Of a stretch of DNA of 64,000 nt, positions 55,936 to 64,000 are shown piece by piece. The translations under genes were made by a program, and so were the position numbers. Within the stretch, counting starts at the first letter, position 1; each line of letters begins with the position of its first letter. Source of the DNA: Zantedeschia hybrid cultivar. Taxonomy: Eukaryota; Streptophyta; Magnoliopsida; Alismatales; Araceae. The stretch spans positions 29,449,395 through 29,513,394 of the forward strand of contig JARZZO010000002.1 in NCBI GenBank assembly GCA_030544215.1, given 5' to 3'. The notes under the pieces were generated by a model. The model was not told where the DNA came from and searched no databases. It saw only the letters and a list, made by a program, of their open reading frames with translations.

Positions 55936-56223
55936 GCGTCGACATCCACGGACGCCATTCAGTTGATATGACGGCTGCTCTGACAAGACTCTGAAACGCG
56001 TCGTTCAAGGCAGACGCCGTTCAGACGACATGTCAGGGCCGTACTCTGACAAACCCAGAGTCGCAGTCTGAAAGGCGTCGACACACGTGGACGCCGTTCA
56101 GGCGACAAGACAGGGCCGTACCCTCGCGGCCCGAAGCCAGCCCACGTGGCACCCACGTGGCAAAGCCTGAAATGCGTCAGCGACGGTGGACGCCGTTTAA
56201 AACGCGTCCCAATGTCTTGACGC
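55936..56223. repeat. Five dyads in LTR E (left copy), proximal group
   Basis: All cores are exact GCGTC/GACGC with 10-nt centres. They lie in the first 400 bp of the LTR (element strand), upstream of the CT-rich stretch. Confidence 0.92.
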
Positions 56224-56309
56224 GAATCAACTCAGAACCTCCGCCCTCACAAGGCTAGAACTACAAGGTCCGACCCCGAAAACCGGATCCGAAGGTCACG
56301 ATCCTTACA

Positions 56310-56322
56310 ATCTCCCCCCCTT
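56310..56322 (-). other. Polypurine tract of Tekay element E
   Basis: AAGGGGGGGAGAT on the minus strand lies directly before the 3' LTR and would prime plus-strand DNA. Confidence 0.85.
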
Positions 56323-56396
56323 AAAAGAATTTCGTCTCCGAAATTGACTGCTTAGAATTAACAAAGTCAAATAGGGATACAAGTTTACAAGGAAAC

Positions 56397-59300
56397 TTAC
56401 GAAAAGAGGTAAGGGAACTGTTCCCGCATCTCATCCTCTCGCTCCCAGGTTGCCTCACCTCCAGAGCGGTACTGCCAAATCACCTTGACCAACGGTACAA
56501 TCTTGTTCCGCAGGACCTGTTCTCTGCGATCCTCAATACGAACAGGATATTCTGGAAAGGACAGGTCCTCAGCAACCTCCAACTCTGAAAAATCCAAGAC
56601 ATGGGACGGATCCTGAACATACTTTCTCAGTAAGGAAACATGGAACACATCATGCACCCCCGCAAGACTGGGCGGCAAGGCCAGCTGGTACGCGGTTTCC
56701 CCAATCCGAGCAAGGATGGGAAAAGGCCCAATATATCGCGGACTCAGCTTGCCTCGCTTCCCGAATCTCATTACACCCTTGGAGGGTGAGACTCGGAGAA
56801 ACACGTGGTCCCTAACTTCAAACTCAAGCGGTCTCCGTCGGATGTCAGCATAACTCTTCTGCCTACTCTGCGCTGCGGTCAACCTCTGCCGAACTGTCCT
56901 AGCAACCTCAGTACACTGCTGTACTAACTCGGGTCCCGCTATCTATCTTTCACCAATCTCGGACCAACATACAGGAGATCGACACGGTCGCCCATACAAA
57001 GCCTCGTAAGGCGCCATGCCGATACTGGAATGGTAACTGTTGTTATAGGCAAATTCCACTGTGGACAAATACTGTTCCCAAGAACCTCCCCAGTCTAGAC
57101 AACAAGCTCTGAGCATATCTTCCAAGGTCTGAATAGTCCTCTCTGACTGCCCGTCAGTCTCGGGATGGTAGGCTGAGCTAAAAGCCAACTGAGTGCCTAG
57201 TGCCTGCTGAAAGCTCTTCCAGAATCTGGAAGTGAACCTTGGATCTCGATCTGATACAATAGATAAAGGCACCCCGTGAAGAGAGACGATCCGATCGACA
57301 AACAACTTTGCCAGCTTGCCGACTGACCAGTCCTTCCTAATAGCTAGGAAGTGTGCCGACTTAGTCAGCCGATCCACGATGACCCAGATGGCATCTCTCC
57401 TGCCAGGGGATGTAGGCAATCCCATCACGAAGTCCATTGTCACATGCTCCCATTTCCACTCTGGAATCGGTAAGGGCTGCAGCAACCCTCCAGGTCTCTG
57501 ATGCTCGGCTTTAACCTGCTGACAAGTCAAACATCTAGCCACATATTCAGCCACATCTTTCTTCATACCGGGCCACCATAAGTGCCTCCTCAAACAATGA
57601 TACATCTTTGTCGTCCCCGGATGCACTGCATACCTCGAACGGTGCGCCTCATCAAGAACACATCTGCGCACGTCCTCCTCAGTCGGAACATAAAGTCTAC
57701 CTCTGAACCTGACCGTACCGTCGTCCCACAACTCCACCTCCGACCTCTGGAGGATTTGTGGTAGCTAAATATCTGCCCTGTGAGCCTCAATTACTGCATG
57801 ATACACAGCTGGTCTCACAGTCAAACTGACCAACACGGCTCTGTCCTCTTCACGTGGAACCCTAAAGGAAGATTCCACCGCCTGCTCAAATAATTTCCAC
57901 TCCTGAATCATAAGGTATGACATGACCGTCTTCCGACTCAAGGCGTCTGCCACAACATTCGCCTTGCCCGGATGATAAGAAAGGTCAAAGTCATAATCTT
58001 TAATGAACTCCATCCACCTTCGCTGCCTCAGATTCAGGTCCCTCTGAGTAAACACATATTTCAAACTCTTATGATCCGTGAAAACCTGGAATTTCTCCCC
58101 ATATAAATAATGCCTCCAGATCTTGAGTGCGAATACCACAGCCGCCAGCTCCAAATCATGAGTAGGATACTTCTCTTCATGCTTCTTCAGCTGCCGAGAA
58201 GCATAAGCCACTACCCTGCCATGCTGCATTAGAACTGCGCCCAAACCTCGACGGGACGCATCAGAGTAAACCACAAATCCACCTGATCCAGATGGAAGCA
58301 CCAGTACAGGGGCTGACGTGAGACGGGTCTTCAATTCAATAAAACTCTGCTCACAATCCTCGGTCCACACAAAGCGAACTCCTTTTCGAGTCAACCTCGA
58401 CAAAGGGGCTGCTATCGAAGAAAATCCCTGAACAAACCGCCTGTAATAACCGGCAAGCCCCAGAAAGCTCCTGATCTCAGTCACTGAAGTCGGCCTGTTC
58501 CAATTCATCACCGCCTCGATCTTGGCTGGATCCACTGCGATACCATTGCCAGAAATAACATGTCCAAGGAAATGCACCTCGTCTAGCCAAAACTCACATT
58601 TGCTAAACTTGGCATAAAGTTGGTGTTCCCTTAGGACCTGCAACACAGCCCGAAGATGGGTGGCATGCTCTTCCTCAGAAGAAGAATAGATCAGAATATC
58701 ATCAATAAACACAACCACAAACTGATCCAGGTAAGTCCTGAAGACTCGGTTTATCAGCTCCATAAAGGCCGCCGGAGCATTGGTCAAGCCAAAGGGCATA
58801 ACCAAAAACTCATAATGTCCATACCGAGTTCTGAAAGCCGTCTTGCTAACATCAACATCCCGGATCCTCATCTGATAATATCCGGATCTCAAGTCGATCT
58901 TGGAAAATACCTTCGCGGACTGCAGCTGATCCATCAAATCATCAATTCTTGGAAGTGGGTACTTATTCTTTATCGTTACCTGGTTCAGCTGCCTATAGTC
59001 AATGCACAATCTCAGAGAACCATCCTTCTTTCTAACAAACAGAACTGGAGAACCCCATGGAGATGTACTGGGGCGAATGAAACCCTTATTCAGCAGCTCC
59101 TGCAACTGTGCCTTTAACTCAGCGAGTTCAGCTGGCGCCATCCGATACGGGGCCTTAGACAAGGGCGCCGTACCTGGTGCAAGCTCGATGGTAAATTCGA
59201 CCTCTCGCTGAGGAGGAAGGCCAGGCAGCTCCTCAGGAAATACATCAATGAACTCACACACAACAGGTACCTCCCCAGGGCTGAGACTATCCCGAACATC

Positions 59301-60902
59301 AGAGACAACAACAGAGGCAAGGAAATCCTCACAGCCACCATCAAGTAACCTCCGTGCCTTAAAGGCAAAAATAAGAATACCTCGGGAAGAGAGCCTAATA
59401 CCTTGGAAGAAGAAGGTCAGGATGTCCGGAATGGAGAATCGCACCCTCTTCCTGTGGCAGTCCACCTCTGCATAAAAGGCTTCCAACCAATCCATACCCA
59501 GGATGACATCAAAGTCTCAAATGGCAAGCACAACCAACTGGGCAGGGAGCACATGACCCTCAATGGTCAAGGGAACATTCCTCAAGCAATTATAAGATAT
59601 CATATAGTCTCCAGAAGGAACCTCCACCATCAATCCATCAGATAACACAACAACGGGCGCAGAAAGGATATCTAAGAACTGCTCAGAAATAAAAGAATGC
59701 GAAGCACCCGAATCAATCAATACGTGTGCAGAGTTCCCAATGACAGAAAGTGTACCTTCCACCAAGTTGGACGCGCGAGCCTCCCTCCTGGTGATAGCTA
59801 GCACTCTCCCCTGGGTCCTCGGCTTCTTCTGCTCACCTGAACCATGTCCCTGACCATACCCCTGCGGGCACTGCCTCGCCAAGTGGCCCTGCTGGCCGCA
59901 AGTGAAACATCTCCTGGGGAGAGTGGGACACTGAGTCCCACCATGGGCACCCCCACAGTGCTGACAGACTGCCGGAAGCCTCTGAGCTGGCCCCTGCGGT
60001 GCACTGGATACAAACTGACTCTGTTGACCCTGCACGGGCCTGTTGCTGCCGCTACTGCCACTACTGCTGCCACCACCCCTGAAGAATCTCCTGAATCGGG
60101 AGCCGAGTGACGACGATCCCGATCCAGCTGAAGGGGCCGCTGCCGCTGCCTTACCCCTGCCACGAACTGGGCTCTGAGCAGCCAGTCCTCTCTCCCGGGC
60201 AGACTGACTCTGTTGAGCCTCCACTGCTGCCGCACATCTAACCGCGGAAGCCAGATCCGTGCAACAGTGGGACGCCACAAAGTTCCTCAAACTGAGCCTC
60301 AGTCCATCCACGAATCTCTCAGTACGACGCTCCTCGTACCCATATATGAAAGGCACGAACCGACCTAGCGAAACAAACTTTCCCTGGTACTCAAGTACTG
60401 TCATGCTCCCCTGCGTCAGATCCATGAACTCCCTCTCCTTGGCCCTCTGGACATGTCTAGGGAAATACTGTGCGTTGAACTCCTTAACAAATGTCTCCCA
60501 TGGAATTTCCCTAAGACTCCTGTCCTCGTAGGACAAACTCTTCAAGGTAGTCCACCAGTCATAGGCGCTATCCTTCAGCATGAAGGTAGCTAACGGGGTT
60601 CGCTCTACTGCAGCACAATCCATGGTGTCAAAAGTCTTCTCTATCTCTCTAAGCCAGTGGATGGCCTCGTCAGGGTCGGGACGACCGGTGAAGTGAGGTG
60701 GCCTCAACTTCAGAAACCTCTCAAGTGCAGCTGTGGACCCTCCCCGCGCACTGGAACTCTCACTAGGGTCTCGTGTCTGATATCGAGCCATAGTGTCCAT
60801 CATCGCCTCCATAAACTGCTCAACACTCGGCCTCCCGGCCTCGGACCCACTAGGGACATCTCCCTGCTCTCGAATAACTGGCATCCTCCTTCTGGGAGCC
60901 AT
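56397..60902 (-). pseudogene. gag-pol: Gag-pol polyprotein of Tekay element E with chromodomain, three stops
   Basis: A single frame of 1502 codons starts MAPRRRMPVIREQ. Gag spans about residues 60-230, then a CX2CX4HX4C knuckle (CFTCGQQGHLARQC, near 330) and protease (LIDSGASHSFIS, near 392). RT has FIDD near 732, RNase H lies at about 870-1000, and integrase has its H-H-C-C site at about 1087-1130 with D, D, E near 1154, 1215 and 1251. A C-terminal chromodomain-like segment (about 1454-1501, ending YRSGGEATWEREDEM) would direct insertion to marked chromatin. Stops at 59517-59519 (TGA), 57765-57767 (TAG) and 56943-56945 (TAG) interrupt it; all could arise by C-to-T change from Arg or Gln codons. 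The frame is otherwise intact. Confidence 0.95.
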
Positions 60903-61045
60903 CTACCCGCCCACAATGACAAAATCAAAAAGTTCTAATTAGAGTCCTAAAGTCTATACTACCGTCGTGCCTGTACGGGATAATGTATTTATTTGCCGAA
61001 TTTATGATATTTAACCTAGTTATTTATTTATTTGCCAGACCGTAT

Positions 61046-61057
61046 GCTCTGATACCA
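61046..61057 (-). other. Primer binding site of Tekay element E (initiator Met tRNA type)
   Basis: TGGTATCAGAGC lies 2 nt from the 5' LTR and is the standard site complementary to the 3' end of initiator tRNA-Met. Confidence 0.93.
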
Positions 61058-61059
61058 AC

Positions 61060-63407
61060 TGTAACGACCCGCCACCCTATAATCGGGGATCCGATTACTA
61101 AATGGGTACCGAATCATTAATTTGGAACCAAACCAGGATCTAATCAAGTCTGGGAGATAAATAATAAACTAAGTTAAACATTCACATCGCATTGAACTGA
61201 AATAAAAGTGCAGGAATTAAAAGTTATTACAATGCGACTCGATACAGCAAATAATTACATACTCCAACAGAAAGGAAATAATTAAACATACAGGCCAGAA
61301 ATAAAATCACAACTACGTCGGGGCATACCCCGGAACAACTGCTGACGGTGCTCAAGTCACGGCCGCACTCTCCTCGCTAGGTCTGCTGAGAGTCCTCACC
61401 TGAAAACCGCAGGAGGGGTGAGTCTCAAAGACAAGACTCAGTAGGGATCCTTCGATCCCCACTGCCCACGCACACACCCACAAGTGCAAGGTACAGTTAA
61501 CAGAAAGGTGATAAACACAAGAGGTACAATTCCTAATTCTTAACGTGAAATCACATGCAATCGTATTATAATAAACATGCATATATTAAACCAGCCGACT
61601 AGGAAACCCACAACTGTCGTCTCGATAGAACTCGCTAACCACGCAACAACGGTGGAAAAACCTCGACCCGCTGAGACCAAACAGTAACCCCTCGGATAGC
61701 ACACTAGCTACTCCGGCCCAACCGGCTCAGGTGGCTACTCCTTCCCTCAGCATGAGTGACTCTCCGAATGTACCACTCCGACACCGGTACTAGCTGACCC
61801 CGGGGTTCACCAGGTGACCCTCTCTCACTAGGCGTCACCCCGCCCACGCCCCCACCGGCGCTGTGCTCACCCCCCCACCAGCACAGGGTGATAAAGTGCT
61901 ACAATGTCACTCCAGGTCCACAGTAACTCAAAATCCAGCACAATGCGATCCGGTCACGTGAAAAGTCCGCGATCGCATAACACACATATAGAACCATCCG
62001 ATTATGAAGAATCCATCTCTATCGGGTACACTAAAGCATGTACTAACCATCTATCTAACAGTATGAACACGTTTTACTGGCATGAATTAGTGAGGTTCTG
62101 TCTTGAATCGCGTCGCCCAAGGCCGACGCCATTCAAGCTCCATGTACAGGTTCATGCAAAACAGTCTTCAGAATCAGGCCTTAAAAGGCGTCGACACCAG
62201 TAGTCGCCTTTTAAAAGGCGTCGACATCCTCAGACGCCATTCAACACAGAAATCCAGAAATTCCAAGGCCCTTACTCAGGGAATTTCTGCGTTTAAAAGG
62301 CGTCATGGTTAACCGACGCCATTCGAAAACGCGTCGTTCACCCATGACGTCTTTTAGTCCCATAATCCCCGAACTGGCAGACTCTCTATCAGGCGATTCC
62401 TGTTTAAAAGGCGTCGTGATGGCCCGACGCCCTTCAAAAAGGCGTCGTCCATGCACGACGTGTTTCAGCCCCAGGAACCAGAGTCGCCTGAGCCCGAGGG
62501 CTCCCTTTCCAACCCCAAACGACCCCAAATTCACCCAAAAACGGAGGGAAAAAGAGGAGCAATACTATCTATAGGCAACATATTCATAGAAATCCCCCAT
62601 GTTATCGAAAGAACTCCTAAACATGCTCATTCTAACCCCCGAAACCAAAGATCCAAACAAGTTCAAACGGGGGTAAACATGGCTTAAAACGCGATGCTAA
62701 GGGGAACCGTCACCCTACCGGACACTTGAACGCCTCCGAGCTTCAAGCCGTCCACCCGACTCGCCCCGCGCCGCCGCCGGTACCGCCGTGGTCGTCCTTG
62801 CTCCTCGGTGACGTCGGCCGCCGTCCGGAGAGTAGAACGCCGCAGTGGAACTGGAGGTGGTAGTGGTAGGAGCTAGGTAGAGGATGGAGTGGAGGGAGAG
62901 ATGAAACAGTGGGAGGAAAAGAGGGAGGAGGAAGGAATCGCCGCCGAGTTCATCGGAAGGGAAAGAGAGGAAGGTAGGAGAAAATGAGAGAAAGAAGGAG
63001 GGCTCGCGGGGTTAACCAGAGACTGGCTAAAACGTGTCGACATCCACGGACGCCATTCAGTTGATGTGATGGCTGCTCTGACAAGACTCTGAAACGCGTC
63101 GTTCAAGGCAGACGCCGTTCAAACGACATGTCAGGGCCGTACTCTGACAAACCCAGAGTCGCAGTCTGAAAGGCGTCGACACACGTGGACGCCGTTCAGG
63201 CGACAAGACAGGGCCGTACCCTCGCGGCCCGAAGCCAGCCCATGTGGCACCCACGTGGCAGAGCCTGAAATGCGTCAGCGACGGTGGACGCCGTTTAAAA
63301 CGCGTCCCGATGTCCTGACGCGAATCAACTCAGAACCTCCGCCCTCACAAGGCTAGAACTACAAGGTCCGACCCCGAAAACCGGATCCGAAGGTCACGAT
63401 CCTTACA
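61060..63407 (-). repeat. 5' LTR of Tekay element E
   Basis: Same length as the left LTR, offset 7098 bp. Few substitutions separate them, including some in dyad centres (for example at 62447 and in 63307-63316). It carries the same twelve dyads, at 62110-62461 and 63034-63321. Confidence 0.96.
62110..63321. repeat. Twelve dyads in LTR E (right copy)
   Basis: Cores begin at 62110, 62188, 62218, 62300, 62331, 62411, 62442, 63034, 63096, 63173, 63272 and 63302. All keep a 10-nt centre. Confidence 0.9.
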
Positions 63408-64000
63408 GATGTCGTGCGACCGTGGACTTCTTCCGTGACCGGATCGCACCGTGCCGTGTTTTCTGTTTCGGTGGACCTAGAGTGACAGTTGTAGCGTTCT
63501 ACACCCTGTGTCGGTGCGGAGGGACACAGCGCTGACGGGAGCAGTGGCGGGGTGACGCCTAGTGGAGAGGGTCACCTGGTGAACCCCGGGGTTAGCTAGC
63601 TTGTACCGGTGTCGGAGTGGTACCTTTGGAGTGTCACTCGTGCTGGGGGAAGGAGTAACCACCTGAGCCAGTTGGGCCGGAGTAGCCAGCGTGCTATCCG
63701 AGGGGTTACTGTTTGGTCTCAGCGGGTCGGTGTTTGCTGAGGGAAGGAGTGACCGCCGAGGTGGCCAGCGTGCTATCCGAGGGGTTACTGTTTGGTCTCA
63801 GCGGGTCGATGTTTTTCCCACTTTCGTTGTGTAGTTGACGTGTTTTAAGGATACACCGAATTACGGGTTCCCTGATAAAATGGAATTATGTACGTTAATT
63901 ATACTTCGAATGCATGCGATTCGTGTTGAGATTTAGGCATAGCAATTACTGCCTTTCATGGTTAATATATCTCTGATGTACTTTACACTTGTGAGTGTCT
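63408..64000 (+). repeat. LTR of Tekay-like element D, right part, cut by the window edge
   Basis: Continues 53961 after the GATGT duplication. Matches the reverse complement of LTR E around 54540-54790 (GAACCCCGGGGTTAGCTAG, CTATCCGAGGGGTTACTG). A segment of about 44 bp is duplicated at 63687-63730 and 63764-63807. No coding sequence is seen. Confidence 0.85.

Larger units (their letters stand above)
53962..56309 (-). repeat. 3' LTR of Tekay element E
   Basis: Ends TGTAAC...TTACA as printed; on the element's strand TGTAAGG...GTTACA. It carries twelve dyads (cores beginning 55012, 55090, 55120, 55202, 55233, 55313, 55344, 55936, 55998, 56075, 56174, 56204). A CT-rich leader-like stretch on the minus strand (about 55800-55915) follows the first dyad group. 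Small ORFs here recur in the other LTR and are not genes. Confidence 0.96.
53962..63407 (-). mobile_element. Tekay/Del chromovirus retrotransposon E, full length
   Basis: Two LTRs of 2348 bp each, about 99% alike by eye, enclose gag-pol on the minus strand. GATGT flanks both ends (53957-53961, 63408-63412). An initiator-Met-type PBS and a G7 polypurine tract are present. The element inserted in an LTR of the related element D in the opposite orientation. It is young, but three stops interrupt its polyprotein. Confidence 0.96.

Noticed and set aside
11762..63321. CRISPR-like array
   Set aside because: Conserved arms with variable 10-nt centres recall repeats and spacers, but the copies are dispersed, palindromic, in plant LTRs, and have no cas genes.

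Overview
This window is nuclear DNA from a flowering plant and consists almost entirely of nested LTR retrotransposons; I found no convincing host gene, tRNA, rRNA or CRISPR array. The evidence is plant-specific Ty3/Gypsy lineages (Tat with two RNase H domains, Athila with the TGGCGCCGTTGCC primer site, a chromodomain Tekay/Del type), a Ty1/Copia element, plant mobile domain (PMD) genes with spliceosomal introns, and long AT-rich LTRs. I cannot name the species.

Layout. Copy A is a Tat-lineage element on the minus strand (left edge to 13727) with intact-looking gag-protease and pol reading frames and an antisense, intron-bearing PMD gene cut by the window edge. Copy B is a second Tat element on the plus strand (13913-44815, TSD CATGC). 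It is head to head with A, degenerate, and split inside gag by an Athila element (18871-30166, TSD TATAC/TATAT). B carries two antisense genes between pol and its 3' LTR: a decayed seven-exon PMD gene and a decayed DUF7745/PMD-like gene. A and B both sit in the 3' noncoding part of a third Tat copy, C, whose remains are 13728-13912 and 44816-46596. Next come a truncated, decayed Copia element (46597 to about 52526), an LTR of a plus-strand Tekay-like element D (52527-53961 and 63408 to the right edge), and a full-length minus-strand Tekay element E (53962-63407, TSD GATGT) inserted in D.

Genes. Each autonomous element once encoded Gag, protease, reverse transcriptase, RNase H and integrase as a polyprotein for copy-and-paste transposition. 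Only copy A still has long uninterrupted frames, with pol in a different frame from gag-protease across an A8 run. The antisense PMD genes have kept their introns through retrotransposition, as expected if introns lie opposite to the genomic RNA.

Most interesting signals. (1) About 68 copies of a dyad with core GCGTC-N10-GACGC inside longer arms close to CTRAAAS. The spacing is 10 nt in all but one copy and the centre is variable. The dyads occur in Tat LTRs, Tat leaders, upstream of both antisense genes, and in Tekay LTRs, repeatedly 100-450 bp upstream of TATA boxes or next to CT-rich leaders. (2) Five hairpins in the Copia 5' region share a loop motif (TGTTTAYCYG) but have different, still complementary stems. 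(3) Two antisense genes are carried by one LTR retrotransposon family.
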